A stretch of DNA of 55,995 nt, from NCBI GenBank assembly GCA_022571295.1, contig JACZYA010000004.1, positions 1 through 55,995 on the forward strand, read 5' to 3'. Of the stretch, positions 8,965 through 18,705 are shown in pieces. Source of the stretch: Acidobacteriota bacterium (GTDB taxonomy: Bacteria; Acidobacteriota; Terriglobia; Acidiferrales; 2-02-FULL-67-57). Below the pieces are notes generated by a model that ran no database searches, had not been told where the DNA came from, and saw nothing but the letters and a program-made list of their open reading frames with translations. How positions within the stretch are numbered: position 1 is the stretch's first letter; each line of letters starts with the position of its first letter. Both the position numbers and the translations under genes were made by a program.

Positions 8965-9432
8965 CTAATACACCGATCCGGTGTCAGCCTGGAAATCGAA
9001 AGTGAAGTTGGCCGTGTACACAACCAAATCAATCGGCACGGTGTACCGGGCAGCAATGCGAACGCCGCGGGCAGCCGGAGTTACGCTGATTTGTTTGCGC
9101 TCGAGCGGCAAGCTCAACTCCAGCGCTTTCCGGTGCAGTTCCTGCTGAATCTGCCGGGGCGACTTGTTATTGACGCCGGCGTATTTCGCCTGGCTGCGCA
9201 TGGCGTCTTCAAACTCATAGCTGCGGACATATACAGGAATGATGCGGACAGCAGCCAAAATGATGGCCGCAACGATGAGGAGAGTGATGAGAAGCTGAAG
9301 CCTGCTTCCGCCCTGTTCGGTTGCCGCCGGGTGTCGTGGAGAGCGCACCCTGACCCGGCCCTGTTCTTCCTGCGTGAGGCTTAACACCCCTCCACCGCTC
9401 GCCGCCTTTCCTGCCTGCGAAAGAGGCCCCAT
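8965..9432 (-). CDS. Small membrane-anchored protein, DUF4845-like
   Basis: A small protein with one membrane helix (LQLLITLLIVAAIILAAVRIIPVYV) near the middle, a short basic cytoplasmic head and a C-terminal domain (YEFEDAMRSQAKYAGVNNKSPRQIQQELH, then a beta-rich segment ending FTFDFQ). This pilin-like helix plus small domain resembles DUF4845. The ORF track start at 9471 is a TTG inside the proS reading frame; I prefer the ATG at 9432 (155 residues), although GTG at 9387 is also possible. It lies 11 bases before the PBP gene and just after proS, so it is an operon member. Function unknown. Confidence 0.6.
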   Translation of the reverse strand: MGPLSQAGKAASGGGVLSLTQEEQGRVRVRSPRHPAATEQGGSRLQLLITLLIVAAIILAAVRIIPVYVRSYEFEDAMRSQAKYAGVNNKSPRQIQQELHRKALELSLPLERKQISVTPAARGVRIAARYTVPIDLVVYTANFTFDFQADTGSVY

Positions 9433-9461
9433 CCGGCCTTCCCAGGGCAGTTTGGCACAAC

Positions 9462-11183
9462 TCAGCCGCAATAGCGGCTCCGAACCAGCGTCACCACGTC
9501 AGCAATCTTAGCATCGGCCCGAACCCCTGTCGAGCGTTCGGACAGCTCTACCAAGCCGTCGCCTACCTTCCGGCCCACAGTGATGCGCAGGGGGATGCCG
9601 ATCAGGTCGGCGTCTTTGAACTTGACGCCGGGGCGCTCGTCGCGGTCGTCGTAGAGCACCTCCACACCAGTCTGTCGCAGCTCGGCGTAGAGCTGCTCAG
9701 CGGCCTGACGGATGGAGTCGTCTTTGAGGTTGGTCGGAGTGAGCACAACTTCAAAGGGAGCGACGGCCCGCGGCGGACACATGCCGTTTTGGTCGTGGTT
9801 TTGCTCAATGGCGGCAGTGAGAATGCGCTCCACCCCGATGCCGTAGGAGCCCATGATAGGCGTGACCTCTTTGCCGTCGCGGTCGAGCACGCGCAAACCC
9901 ATGGCTTGGGCATAGCGGCGACCGAGCTTGAAGATGTGTCCCACCTCGATGGCGGAGGCAACCCGCAGGGAACGCCCGCAACGGACGCATGGGTCGCCGT
10001 CGGCCACTTCGCGCAGGTCGTGGTAGGCGCCGGTAAAATCTTTTTCGGGCGTGAGGTAGCGGATGTGGTGGTGATCGCGGTTGGCGCCGCTGATGAGGTT
10101 GCGGCGGCCGCGAAACGCCTCGTCTATCAGGATGCGCACACCCTTAACGCCCAGCGGGCCGATGGAGCCGGGCGCAGCGCCGAAGGTTTGCTGAATTTCT
10201 TCGGGGCGAGCGGAACGCACGGTGGCGCCGCCGAGGGCGTCGGCCAGCTTGGCCTCACTGAGCTGGTGGTCGCCGCGGACGAAGGCCAGCACGACTTCAT
10301 CTTTCTTGTCCTTGTCGGCGGCGGGTGCGACATAGACCACCGCCTTCATCATGTGCTCGGGGCCGGTCTTGCTGAAAGCAACCAACTCCTCAATGGTGCG
10401 GATGTTGGGCGTGGAGAATTCTTCCGGGGCGTGATCGCCGTCGAGGTCCTGCACAGGCTTGACGGCGGAGCGAGCCTTTTCCAAGTTGGCGGCGTAGCCG
10501 CACTCTTTAACGCACAGGGCGATGTGGTCTTCCCCGGCGTCGGAGACCACCATAAATTCGTGCGATTGCGAGCCGCCCATGGCGCCGGAGTGGGCTTCAA
10601 CAATCTGGTAGTCAAGACCGCAGCGGCTGAAGATGCGGCAGTAGGCGTCGTAGTGCTTCTTGTAGCTGGCGTCGAGGCCGGCCTCGTCAATGTCGAAGGA
10701 GTAGGAGTCCTTCATGATGAACTGGCGCAGGCGCATCAGGCCGGACTTGGGGCGGGCTTCGTCGCGGAACTTGGTCTGGATTTGGTACCAGATTTGAGGC
10801 AGTTGGCGGTAGCTGCGCAGCTCGCCGCGCGCGATGTCGGTCATCACCTCTTCGTGGGTCATGCCCAGGCAGAGTTCGCGGCCGCCGTGGTCCTTGAACT
10901 GGAACATGGTGTCGGCCAACTGGTCCCAGCGGCCACTCTCCTGCCAGAGTTCGGCGGGGTGGATGGCGGGCAAGAAGAACTCTTGCGCGCCGATGCGGTC
11001 CATCTCCTCGCGGATGATGCGCGAGATTTTGAGGACCGAGCGCTGGCCGAGATAGAGATAGGAGTAGATGCCCGCCGCCAGTTGGCGGATGTAGCCCGCG
11101 CGCAGCAGCAGGCGGTGGCTGGGGACTTCCGCGTCGGCGGGGTCTTCCCGCAGCGTGGGGATGAAGAGTTGGCTCCAGCGCAT
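9462..11183 (-). CDS. proS: Prolyl-tRNA synthetase (bacterial type)
   Basis: Charges tRNA-Pro with proline in the cytosol. 573 residues, the usual length for the bacterial form with the YbaK-like editing insertion between class II motifs 2 and 3. Visible landmarks are motif 1 around [17 protein letters not shown], the motif 2 region [21 protein letters not shown], the editing domain at about 225-400 ([21 protein letters not shown]), motif 3 around [17 protein letters not shown], and an anticodon-binding domain at the C-terminus (FEVVLTPTN to GLVELSER). It is the first gene after a good sigma-70-type promoter and probably heads the envelope operon that ends with lnt. Confidence 0.97.
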   Translation of the reverse strand: MRWSQLFIPTLREDPADAEVPSHRLLLRAGYIRQLAAGIYSYLYLGQRSVLKISRIIREEMDRIGAQEFFLPAIHPAELWQESGRWDQLADTMFQFKDHGGRELCLGMTHEEVMTDIARGELRSYRQLPQIWYQIQTKFRDEARPKSGLMRLRQFIMKDSYSFDIDEAGLDASYKKHYDAYCRIFSRCGLDYQIVEAHSGAMGGSQSHEFMVVSDAGEDHIALCVKECGYAANLEKARSAVKPVQDLDGDHAPEEFSTPNIRTIEELVAFSKTGPEHMMKAVVYVAPAADKDKKDEVVLAFVRGDHQLSEAKLADALGGATVRSARPEEIQQTFGAAPGSIGPLGVKGVRILIDEAFRGRRNLISGANRDHHHIRYLTPEKDFTGAYHDLREVADGDPCVRCGRSLRVASAIEVGHIFKLGRRYAQAMGLRVLDRDGKEVTPIMGSYGIGVERILTAAIEQNHDQNGMCPPRAVAPFEVVLTPTNLKDDSIRQAAEQLYAELRQTGVEVLYDDRDERPGVKFKDADLIGIPLRITVGRKVGDGLVELSERSTGVRADAKIADVVTLVRSRYCG

Positions 11184-11246
11184 CGTCTCTGAATAGATTC
11201 AGGGCTCTGTTTCCAGTTGAAAGCCTGCGACCACCCAAACCATCGA

Positions 11247-11275
11247 ACAGTAGGGCAGCCACGCAGACGTGTCAA
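11247..11275 (-). promoter_or_regulatory. Sigma-70-type promoter for proS operon
   Basis: On the minus strand a perfect TTGACA (11270-11275) is separated by 17 bases from TACTGT (11247-11252). The predicted start lies about 55 bases before the proS ATG. Strong -35 and spacing, mediocre -10. Confidence 0.6.
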
Positions 11276-11306
11276 GGCGCAGGAAGAGATGCTGGAAAAC
11301 CGCAGC

Positions 11307-12563
11307 TTACCAACTGGTGCAGCGGCGCTGGGTTTCTTCGTAGCGCCGGGCGGTGTCGAGGGCGGCGGCGGCGGCGTTGCGCGCCTGCGACATCCGCGCA
11401 AAGTTGGGCTGGAGAACCTTGTCCAGCTCGGCTTTGGCCTGCTGCATCGCTTCACGGAAGGGAGTGTTCCACCGTGGCCGTGCGTAGGTAGGAAGGGAGA
11501 CGGAGACCGGCCCCGCCATCGGCGGAGCGAGAGCGGCTCTGACTTCCTGGACGAACTTCTCCACCACGGCCCGGTCGGCGCGGACGTGCTGGTTTTCGTG
11601 GTCGAGCGTGGCCTGGTACTCGCACGAACCCTTCGGATATTCCCGGACAAGGTAGATATCAATGGAGCGATAGCGGAAAGCTACGTTGATCTCTGAGACC
11701 CAGAAGCAGTCGTCGTCTTCTCCGGCGGAAAAAAAGGTGGCGTCAATCTTGCTTTCCATCCCGAGGTCGAAGATTGTCAGGCCTATGCTGTTGGCACTGC
11801 CACCCGAGAGCGCGCGAATCTGGCCGCGAGTCCGGTCGTGATGTAAACGCGCCTCCGGCACTTCCAGGGTTACGTTGACGGCATAGCGGAGCGCCGGGGT
11901 CGGTGTGGCCACACATCCCGCTGTGAGGGTGTACTTGGTTTCCACCGAAGCGGCGTCCAAGGGGGACGAAATCAGTTGAGAGGGGCCGAGGTAGGTGCCC
12001 GCCTGGCGCGGGAGCATGACAGGGGGAGGAAGAAAAGGGGTGACGGTCCTCCGCGGGCTTGGCTGGCTTTCCCCGTCCGGGGAGGTGCAGGCGACCTGGT
12101 AGCTCGACCGTTGCTGCGGGTTTCCCTGAAAGCTAAGGATAAAAGCCGGTAGGTTGCCGACGGTGGCAAGGCCGCGGAGGTTGACCTCGATGGGGATGGG
12201 GCCGCTCCGGTAGGCGGCGCAGTGTCCGGCTGGCGTGTCCCGCCAGGAATGGATTCCTCTGGCGGTGGCGCTGATGGGCTGGTCGAGCGGGGAGAAAGCG
12301 GGCGCATCCGGAATTTCAAACTCGCCGTGGAACCAGGTCTCATGGTGGGACTCATAGGCGGGGTCGGACGCGTGTCGCAAAACGACTTTGTGTTCCACCT
12401 GGATCGCCCATCGGGGCCGAACCATGGGTGGCTGGGCCATGAGCTTGCGCAAGGCTTGGCGGTCGTCGAGACGCACGGGGTTCTGGGCGGAGCCGCGCAT
12501 CAAAGGGAAACAGGCAAAGACGATGGAGATGATTGCCGCTGTAGGTGGGAGAGCGTGCCTCAC
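11307..12563 (-). CDS. Exported protein with HENQH motif, DUF922-like putative metalloprotease
   Basis: About 418 residues. I choose the GTG at 12563 because it places a signal peptide (VRHALPP...FACFPLMRGSAQ) at the N-terminus; the tracked TTG start (12611) adds 16 residues that look non-coding. Residues about 35-280 are not recognised. The C-terminal part contains an HExxH-type motif, HENQH (about residue 322), in the context EYQATLDHENQHVRAD, which resembles the HEQGHFDIA region of DUF922 Zn-dependent proteases. Several paired cysteines fit an exported fold. It has its own leader upstream of proS, and no operon partner is obvious. Metal binding is inferred from the motif only. Confidence 0.6.
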   Translation of the reverse strand: MRHALPPTAAIISIVFACFPLMRGSAQNPVRLDDRQALRKLMAQPPMVRPRWAIQVEHKVVLRHASDPAYESHHETWFHGEFEIPDAPAFSPLDQPISATARGIHSWRDTPAGHCAAYRSGPIPIEVNLRGLATVGNLPAFILSFQGNPQQRSSYQVACTSPDGESQPSPRRTVTPFLPPPVMLPRQAGTYLGPSQLISSPLDAASVETKYTLTAGCVATPTPALRYAVNVTLEVPEARLHHDRTRGQIRALSGGSANSIGLTIFDLGMESKIDATFFSAGEDDDCFWVSEINVAFRYRSIDIYLVREYPKGSCEYQATLDHENQHVRADRAVVEKFVQEVRAALAPPMAGPVSVSLPTYARPRWNTPFREAMQQAKAELDKVLQPNFARMSQARNAAAAALDTARRYEETQRRCTSW

Positions 12564-12730
12564 TGGATTATCCCGAAGCCACAAGCATACAGATTGTGGA
12601 GGCGCCGGCAAAGTTGCACGCGCGCGAATCGGCCCGGCAGATCGTACTCACCGCCAAGGCGCAGCCCCGCCTCCGGCGGGGTGCAGGGCGCAGAGAACTC
12701 ACTCGTCCTTCTCGGTGTTCTCCGGCGCGG

Positions 12731-12760
12731 TTGCCAAAAGCCAGCGGCGAGGAATAGAAT
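12731..12760 (+). promoter_or_regulatory. Sigma-70-type promoter for rpiB-glyA
   Basis: TTGCCA (12731-12736) and TAGAAT (12755-12760) with an 18-base spacer, each 5 of 6 to consensus. The -10 ends 23 bases before the rpiB ATG, leaving a short leader that carries a GGGGTG ribosome-binding site. Confidence 0.7.
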
Positions 12761-12783
12761 GCCATGAGTGTATGGGGTGAAAC

Positions 12784-13263
12784 ATGATTGAAAAGGGCGC
12801 GCGCATTGCCCTGGGAGCCGACCACGCCGGCTTCCAGATAAAAGACCGGATCAAAGAAACGCTGCAGAAGCAGGGCTATGAGGTGATTGACTTCGGCACC
12901 CATTCGGAAGAGTCGGTGGACTATCCTGACTACGCCCGCCAAGTAGCGCAGAGCGTCTCGCAGGCCGAGAGCGACCGCGGCATCCTGGTGTGCGGCACCG
13001 GGCTGGGCATGGCCGTCACCGCCAACAAGTTCCGCAGCATCCGCGCCGCCACCTGCAACGACACCTACACCGCGCACATGGCGGCCGAGCACACCGACGC
13101 CAACATCCTCTGCGTGGGGGCGCGGGTAGTGGACGCCGATCACGCGGTGGCAATCGTAGCAGAATGGCTGAAGGGAAAGTTCGGCGGCGGCCGCCACCAG
13201 CGCCGCATTGACAAGATCACTGAAATCGAGCGTTCCCTCCCCGTCCCGGCCGGCAAACCATGA
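12784..13263 (+). CDS. rpiB: Ribose-5-phosphate isomerase B
   Basis: Interconverts ribose 5-phosphate and ribulose 5-phosphate in the pentose phosphate pathway. 159 residues, full length for the RpiB/LacAB fold. Motifs: [13 protein letters not shown] at the N-terminus, the VDYPDYA segment, the active-site cysteine in [11 protein letters not shown], and [12 protein letters not shown] plus ILCVGARV. The stop overlaps the glyA start by four bases (ATGA), so the two are translationally coupled. A Cys in CGTG marks it as RpiB and not a galactose-6-phosphate isomerase subunit; allose 6-phosphate activity cannot be excluded from sequence. Confidence 0.95.
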   Translation: MIEKGARIALGADHAGFQIKDRIKETLQKQGYEVIDFGTHSEESVDYPDYARQVAQSVSQAESDRGILVCGTGLGMAVTANKFRSIRAATCNDTYTAHMAAEHTDANILCVGARVVDADHAVAIVAEWLKGKFGGGRHQRRIDKITEIERSLPVPAGKP

Positions 13264-14561
13264 AGTCATCCGCCGCTCACCTTCAGCGCCCGCTGCGCGA
13301 CGTGGATCCCGACGTGTACCAAGCGGTGCAGAACGAAGTCAGCCGCCAAGCTGAAACCCTGGAGTTGATCGCCTCGGAAAACTTCACCAGCGAGGCGGTG
13401 CTGGAAGCCACCGGCTCGGTCTTTACCAACAAGTACGCCGAAGGCTACCCCGGACGCCGCTACTACGGCGGCTGCGAGCACGCCGACGTGGTCGAGTCGC
13501 TGGCACGCGAGCGCGCCAAGCAGCTCTTCGGCGCCGAGCACGCCAACGTCCAACCCCACTCGGGCACGCAGGCCAACATCGCCGTCTATGAAACCATCCT
13601 CCAAGAAGGCGACCCGGTACTGGGGATGAACCTGAACCACGGTGGCCACCTCACCCACGGCCACAAACTCAATTTCTCCGGCAAGCATTATCGCTTCATC
13701 CCCTACGGCGTGCGCCGCGACACCGAAACCATTGACTACGACCAGCTCCAGCACCTGGCCCAGGAACACCGGCCCAAGCTGCTGGTGGCCGGCGCCAGCG
13801 CCTACGCGCGCATCATTGACTTCGAGCGCATGGCGGCCATTGCGCGCTCGGTGGACGCGCTCTTCATGATGGACATGGCGCACATCGCCGGCCTGATCGC
13901 CGTCGGCGTCCATCCCAGCCCGGTGCCGCACGCCGACTTCGTCACTACCACTACCCACAAAACCTTGCGCGGCCCGCGCGCGGGATTGATTCTCTGCCGC
14001 GAACAGTTTGCCAAAAGTCTGGATCGGGTGGTCTTCCCCGGCCAGCAGGGCGGCCCGCTGGTGCACGTCATCGCCGCCAAGGCCGTTTGCCTGAAGGAAG
14101 CGATGGAGCCGGAGTTCAAGGCCTACCAGCAGCAAACCGTTGCCAACGCCCAGCGGCTGGCCGAGACGCTGGCCGGGCGCGGCTTCCGCATTGTCTCGGG
14201 CGGCACCGACACCCACCTGCTGCTGGTGGACGTGTACAAGCGCGGCATCATGGGCCGCGACGCCGAGAAGTGGCTGGAGCAAGCCGGCATCACCGTCAAC
14301 AAAAACGCCATCCCCTTTGACGAATTGCCGCCGCTGAAGGCCAGCGGCATCCGCCTGGGCACGCCCGCGCTCACCACGCGCGGCATGAAAGAGGCGGAGA
14401 TGGATTTGATCGGCAACTGGATTGCCGACGTGCTCGAAAAGCTCGGGGACGAATCCGTCGTCCAACGCACCCGCAACCAGGTGAGCGAACTGACCGCCCG
14501 CTTCCCGCTCTATACCCACCGGCTGAACCAGGAGGTTGCCGCCGCGCCGCCGGTGCGCTAG
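13260..14561 (+). CDS. glyA: Serine hydroxymethyltransferase
   Basis: PLP enzyme that converts serine and tetrahydrofolate to glycine and 5,10-methylene-THF, feeding one-carbon metabolism. 433 residues, standard length. Signature segments are [50 protein letters not shown], and the PLP lysine in [15 protein letters not shown]. The C-terminal segment [14 protein letters not shown] is also conserved. The ATG overlaps the rpiB stop. The rpiB-glyA pairing is frequent in several phyla, so the two are probably co-transcribed from the promoter upstream of rpiB. Confidence 0.98.
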   Translation: MKSSAAHLQRPLRDVDPDVYQAVQNEVSRQAETLELIASENFTSEAVLEATGSVFTNKYAEGYPGRRYYGGCEHADVVESLARERAKQLFGAEHANVQPHSGTQANIAVYETILQEGDPVLGMNLNHGGHLTHGHKLNFSGKHYRFIPYGVRRDTETIDYDQLQHLAQEHRPKLLVAGASAYARIIDFERMAAIARSVDALFMMDMAHIAGLIAVGVHPSPVPHADFVTTTTHKTLRGPRAGLILCREQFAKSLDRVVFPGQQGGPLVHVIAAKAVCLKEAMEPEFKAYQQQTVANAQRLAETLAGRGFRIVSGGTDTHLLLVDVYKRGIMGRDAEKWLEQAGITVNKNAIPFDELPPLKASGIRLGTPALTTRGMKEAEMDLIGNWIADVLEKLGDESVVQRTRNQVSELTARFPLYTHRLNQEVAAAPPVR

Positions 14562-14642
14562 CTCGCCCCAGGACCGGCTGGCGAATCGAGCCGTCGGCGA
14601 GCAAGTTTTTCGCTCCCAAGTTCAGACACCGGGCTTCAGCCC

Positions 14643-15779
14643 ATGATCGTCGCTCTTGACATTCGACGCGTCCGTGACTTCGGCACCGGCACCTATACCC
14701 GCAACTTGGTGGAGGCCCTGGCCCGGCTGGACTCCACCACCTCTTACTTCCTGGTCGGCCGCGACTCCGACGCCGCCGCCCTCGGCCGCCTGCCGGACAA
14801 CTTCCAGTTGCTCGTCTTCGACCGCAGCCCGGACGGCCTCCACCACAACCTGCGTCTCGCCTGGCAACTGCACCGCCGCAAGGTGGACGTGTGGCACACA
14901 CCCTACTTGGCTACGTGCTGGATGGTCGCCTGCCCTCACATCATTACTGTGCATGACACCGCGCCCTTTTCTCTCCTCGCGCCCGACGGTGCCGCGCTCT
15001 CCGACCTGCTGCGTTTCTACCGCACCCGCCACTGCCTGCGCCGCGCCCACCGCATCCTGAGCGTCTCCCATGCCACCCGCCGCGACCTCATCCGCCAGTT
15101 CGGCCTGCCCGCCGACAAAATTGAAGTCGTGTACAACGCCGTGGACGCGCAACTCGATCCGCACCCGGCCCCGGACGAGGTCGAGCACACTCTCAGCCGC
15201 TACTCCGCCCACGACCCCTACCTTCTCTACGCCGGCAACGTCTCGCCCCGCAAAAACCTTCCCCGCCTGATTGAAGCCTTCGCGCTGGTCAAGCACGAGC
15301 TGCGTGACCACCCCGACTATCGCAACCTGAAACTAATCATCATCGGCGACGAGCTCTCCCAGAACCCGCAGCTCCGCCGCGCCGTCGTCAAGAGCCGCGC
15401 GCAGAACCACGTGCGCTTCCTGGGCTTCGTCCCGCCGCAAACCCTGAGTGTGTTCTACTCCCGCGCCGCTGCCTTCGCCTTCCCCTCTCTCTACGAAGGC
15501 TTCGGCCTGCCTCCGCTGGAAGCCATGGCGCACGGCGCGCCGGTGCTGGCCTCAAACGTTTCGGCACTGCCGGAAGTGCTGGGCGAAGCCGCCCTCTACG
15601 TCAATCCGGAAAACGTCTTCGACATCAGCCGCGGCATCCGCAGTCTGCTGCTGGATAAAAAATTGCGGAAACAGTTGGTCAAGCGAGGCCACGCCCAGGT
15701 GGAAAAATTTTCCTGGAAAGAATCGGTGCGGCGCGTGCTGGAAGTCTATAAAGCGGCGGCTGGCGCCGAGGCTAGCTAA
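14643..15779 (+). CDS. Glycosyltransferase family 4
   Basis: 378 residues with the two-Rossmann GT-B architecture of GT4 retaining enzymes. The N-terminal domain has DIRRVRDFGTGTYTRNLVEALA (acceptor-side glycine loop) and the HTPYLATCW strand; the C-terminal nucleotide-sugar domain has YAGNVSPRKNLPRLIEAF and the E-x7-E motif in YEGFGLPPLEAMAHGAPVLASN. It resembles mannosyl/rhamnosyltransferases of surface glycan pathways, but donor and acceptor cannot be read from sequence. It is preceded by an 81-base gap after glyA and ends convergently, overlapping the JAMM gene stop by four bases. No other glycan genes are nearby, so its pathway is unknown. Confidence 0.88.
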   Translation: MIVALDIRRVRDFGTGTYTRNLVEALARLDSTTSYFLVGRDSDAAALGRLPDNFQLLVFDRSPDGLHHNLRLAWQLHRRKVDVWHTPYLATCWMVACPHIITVHDTAPFSLLAPDGAALSDLLRFYRTRHCLRRAHRILSVSHATRRDLIRQFGLPADKIEVVYNAVDAQLDPHPAPDEVEHTLSRYSAHDPYLLYAGNVSPRKNLPRLIEAFALVKHELRDHPDYRNLKLIIIGDELSQNPQLRRAVVKSRAQNHVRFLGFVPPQTLSVFYSRAAAFAFPSLYEGFGLPPLEAMAHGAPVLASNVSALPEVLGEAALYVNPENVFDISRGIRSLLLDKKLRKQLVKRGHAQVEKFSWKESVRRVLEVYKAAAGAEAS

Positions 15780-16186
15780 TCAGTCAGTTCGACCGACAAC
15801 TCTTGCCATCCGTCCTTATGCAGCCGGAAGGCGCGGGCAGAAGTGCGAGCATCGTCGCCCGGGGCCACGATTATGTAGGCTGCTTCCGGATAGTAGGCGC
15901 GCGAGCGGTCCCGCCGCGACGGCGCGTTGTCCCCGGCGGGATGCGAGTGGTAAATCCCCACCAACTCCAGCTTGCGCGCGCGCAGCTCACGAAAAATGTC
16001 GAACAGTTCTTGGGGAGGAATCTCGAACGCGCTCGGCGAGGCCAGCTGGTTGCTGGCGGCGAACAGCTCCGTCACTTCCCGGCCGTGGCCGCCGAGCAAT
16101 CCGCAGCATTCATCGGGCAGCGCAGCGCGCGCCTCCGTCAACAAACGCTCATAGATGCGCCGGGGTAGTTTTAACTGCTCCGCCAT
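15776..16186 (-). CDS. JAMM/MPN+ (Mov34-PAD1 type) metalloprotease
   Basis: A compact stand-alone JAB domain of 136 residues with an intact Zn signature: E26 in PDECCGLL, then H80-S81-H82 followed after exactly seven residues by S90 and then D93 (HSHPAGDNAPSRRD). Bacterial relatives such as Mec+ trim small sulfur-carrier proteins of the ThiS/MoaD kind in cysteine or thiamine pathways; here no carrier protein, cysM or thiF homologue is adjacent. The start is supported by a GGGGG-rich ribosome-binding site about eight bases upstream. It lies downstream of ftsZ on the same strand with a 74-base gap, so it could be read through from the dcw operon. Confidence 0.9.
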   Translation of the reverse strand: MAEQLKLPRRIYERLLTEARAALPDECCGLLGGHGREVTELFAASNQLASPSAFEIPPQELFDIFRELRARKLELVGIYHSHPAGDNAPSRRDRSRAYYPEAAYIIVAPGDDARTSARAFRLHKDGWQELSVELTD

Positions 16187-16260
16187 ACAGAGCGCCCCCT
16201 TTAGACAATGGTGTCTCGGGAAAATCCATCCAGCGCTAGTAGGCTGCTACCCAACCTAGA

Positions 16261-17463
16261 CTAGTGCCGGCTGCTCAACCGTCGGCGCAGGAAAGCCGGA
16301 GTGTCCAGGTCGGCGCCCTCGGCCAGCGGCAGCAGGCGCGGCACTTCCCCGTTGCTGCCCTTGCCGTTGCCCCGGCTGAGCACCGGGCGGGTCGCGGTCG
16401 GCAACCGCTCCGGCATTGACGGTCGCACCACCGCCCGCACCCGGTTGTCCTTGAAGCCGGTGGCGATGACGGTAATCTTGACCGCATCCTTCATCTTCTC
16501 GTCCTCGACCGCCCCGAAGATGATGTTGGCGTCCTCGTGCGCCACCTTTTGTACCAGCGAGCTGGCCTCCTGCACCTCGTCCAGGCTCAGGTTGGACGAG
16601 CCGGTGACGTTGATCAGCACGCCGCGCGCGCCTTCAATCGAACCGTCTTCCAGCAAAGGACTGGCCATCGCCCGCCGTGCGGCTTCGGTGGCGCGCTTCT
16701 CGCCCCGTGCCACCGCCGTCCCCATCACCGCATAGCCCATGCCGCGCATGATGGTCCTCACGTCGGCAAAGTCGCGATTGATGACACCGGGAATGGCGAT
16801 GATATCGGTGATGCCCTGCACCGCCTGCCGCAGGATGTCGTCGGCGATGCGGAAGGCCTCGAAAAAACTGGTGCCGGGCTCGACCGCCTGCAACAAGCGC
16901 TGGTTGGGAATGCAGATCAGCGTATCCACCGTGCCCAGCAGCTCCGCCAGCCCTTGCTCGGCTTGCAACTGCCGGCGGCGCCCCTCGAAGGCAAAAGGCT
17001 TGGTGACGACCGCCACCGTCAGCGCGCCCAGCTCGCTTGCCAAGTTGGCGATAATCGGCGCCGCGCCCGTGCCGGTGCCCCCGCCCAGCCCGGCGGTGAT
17101 GAACACCATGTCAGCGCCCTGCAACGCATCCACCAGCTTGTCCGTGTCTTCCAGCGCCGCCTGCCGGCCGATTTCCGGATTGGCGCCCGACCCCAGTCCC
17201 TTGGTGAGCTTCGCGCCCAGTTGCAGCTTGAGCGCCGCCTTGGACTGCTTGAGCGCCTGCAAATCAGTGTTGGCCGCCAGGAATTCCACTCCGCGCACCC
17301 GGGCCTGAATCATCCGGTTGACGGCGTTGCTGCCGCCGCCGCCGATGCCCACCACTTTGATCTGTGCCACGTTCAGCTCGTTGCCATTCGGCCCAACCCG
17401 TTTCCGCAATTTCTTTTTTGCCCCCATTGTCATCCGTGCCCTCCGGTTCAATTTATTCTTCAT
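16261..17463 (-). CDS. ftsZ: Cell division GTPase FtsZ
   Basis: Tubulin homologue that polymerises into the Z-ring at midcell. 400 residues. Visible: [15 protein letters not shown] (nucleotide loop 1), the tubulin G-box GGGTGTGAA at about 127-135, the T7 synergy loop [11 protein letters not shown], a GTPase-domain end around KITVIATGF, a short Pro/Arg/Gly linker, and the C-terminal conserved peptide DTPAFLRRR that binds FtsA. An N-terminal extension of about 33 basic residues precedes the core. It is the last gene of the dcw cluster and starts 13 bases after the ftsA stop. Confidence 0.98.
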   Translation of the reverse strand: MKNKLNRRARMTMGAKKKLRKRVGPNGNELNVAQIKVVGIGGGGSNAVNRMIQARVRGVEFLAANTDLQALKQSKAALKLQLGAKLTKGLGSGANPEIGRQAALEDTDKLVDALQGADMVFITAGLGGGTGTGAAPIIANLASELGALTVAVVTKPFAFEGRRRQLQAEQGLAELLGTVDTLICIPNQRLLQAVEPGTSFFEAFRIADDILRQAVQGITDIIAIPGVINRDFADVRTIMRGMGYAVMGTAVARGEKRATEAARRAMASPLLEDGSIEGARGVLINVTGSSNLSLDEVQEASSLVQKVAHEDANIIFGAVEDEKMKDAVKITVIATGFKDNRVRAVVRPSMPERLPTATRPVLSRGNGKGSNGEVPRLLPLAEGADLDTPAFLRRRLSSRH

Positions 17464-17476
17464 GAACTTTGTCCTC

Positions 17477-18697
17477 TCAGGCCGCGCGGCCGCTGAAAAA
17501 TGTTTGCAAGCGTCCCCACCAGTCGCCGTTCAACTCCAGGCGCGCCCGTTGCAGCCGCTGGGCGTGGAGCAACAATCCCACTGGCGTAGCGCAGGCCGCG
17601 TCGGCGAGCGTGCCGCCCGCATCCAACAAACCCTGCGGCAACCCCACTCGCACCGGCCACTGGAAGAACTGCGCCGCCAATTCTGCCAAGCCGTCCAGTT
17701 GCGCTCCGCCGCCGGTCAGCACCAGGCCGGTGGCCGGCAGACGCCCGTAGCCGCTGTGGTCCAACTCTTCTCGCAACATCTCCAGCAGTTCCAGCGCCCG
17801 CGGCTCGATGATTTCGCACAGCGCGCGCCGCGAAGTCACCCGCGCCGGACGTTCGCCCAGGCTGGCGACCTCCAGCAAGGTATCCTGCCCGATCCACCGC
17901 AAACCCGCGCAGCCGTAGGCGCGCTTGATGCGCTCGGCTTCCCAGAGCGGAACTCGCAGCCCGATAGCGATGTCGTTGGTGAAGTGCTCGCCGCCCACCG
18001 GCAGCACACCGCTGGCCCGCGGGGCGCCGTGCTCCAAAATAATCCAGTTGGTGCTGCCCCCGCCGATATCTGCCAGCACCACTCCCAGCTCGCGCTCGTC
18101 GCGCGTCAGGCAGGCGTGCGCAGCCGCCAGCGAAACCAACACCGTATCCTCCACCACCACTCCGGCGCGGTTTGCCACCGACACCAGATTCTGCGTCGTC
18201 GTCGCCTCGCTCGTGACCAGGTGGACGTTCACCTCCAGCCGCCGCCCCAGCAGCCCCAACGGGTCGCGGATGCCGCCTTGGTTATCGAGCAGATACTCCT
18301 GCGGCAGCACGTGCAGCAGCTCCTGCCCCGGCGGTAACGACACGCTCCGCGCCGCTTCGATGGCCCGCCGGACGTCTTCCGTCACCACCTCGCGCGGGCG
18401 CGGCCCCAGCGACACCCCGCCCCGGCTGTTGACGCTGCGGATGTGCGCGCCCGCCACACTGATGACCGCGCGCTCCACCGTCAGCCCGGCAGCCTGCTCG
18501 GCCGCTTCCACCGCCTGCCGGGTCGCATCCACGGCGGCGTCCAGATTAATCAGAACATTCTTGCGAAACCCTTTCGACTCGGCGCTGCCCGACCCGCACA
18601 GGCGCAACCCACCGTTGCCATCGGTTTCGGCAACCAAGACGTTCACGGTGCTGCTGCCCAGGTCCAGAACCGCTAGTTGCCGGTCGCGCGTTTTCAT
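17477..18697 (-). CDS. ftsA: Cell division protein FtsA
   Basis: Actin-fold membrane tether for FtsZ. 406 residues. [17 protein letters not shown] is the phosphate-1 loop, a 1C/SHS2 domain follows (residues about 85-160, [19 protein letters not shown]), then the phosphate-2 loop [12 protein letters not shown] and the adenosine motif [13 protein letters not shown]. The C-terminus ends in an amphipathic segment ([13 protein letters not shown]), the expected membrane-targeting helix. Order ftsQ-ftsA-ftsZ is canonical; it begins 8 bases after the ftsQ stop. Confidence 0.97.
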   Translation of the reverse strand: MKTRDRQLAVLDLGSSTVNVLVAETDGNGGLRLCGSGSAESKGFRKNVLINLDAAVDATRQAVEAAEQAAGLTVERAVISVAGAHIRSVNSRGGVSLGPRPREVVTEDVRRAIEAARSVSLPPGQELLHVLPQEYLLDNQGGIRDPLGLLGRRLEVNVHLVTSEATTTQNLVSVANRAGVVVEDTVLVSLAAAHACLTRDERELGVVLADIGGGSTNWIILEHGAPRASGVLPVGGEHFTNDIAIGLRVPLWEAERIKRAYGCAGLRWIGQDTLLEVASLGERPARVTSRRALCEIIEPRALELLEMLREELDHSGYGRLPATGLVLTGGGAQLDGLAELAAQFFQWPVRVGLPQGLLDAGGTLADAACATPVGLLLHAQRLQRARLELNGDWWGRLQTFFSGRAA

Positions 18698-18705
18698 CGC
18701 TTGGC

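Noticed and set aside
12663-12682. CCCCGCC-TCC-GGCGGGG hairpin upstream of rpiB
   Set aside because: No T-run on either strand and not clearly at the end of a transcript; left as unassigned intergenic structure.
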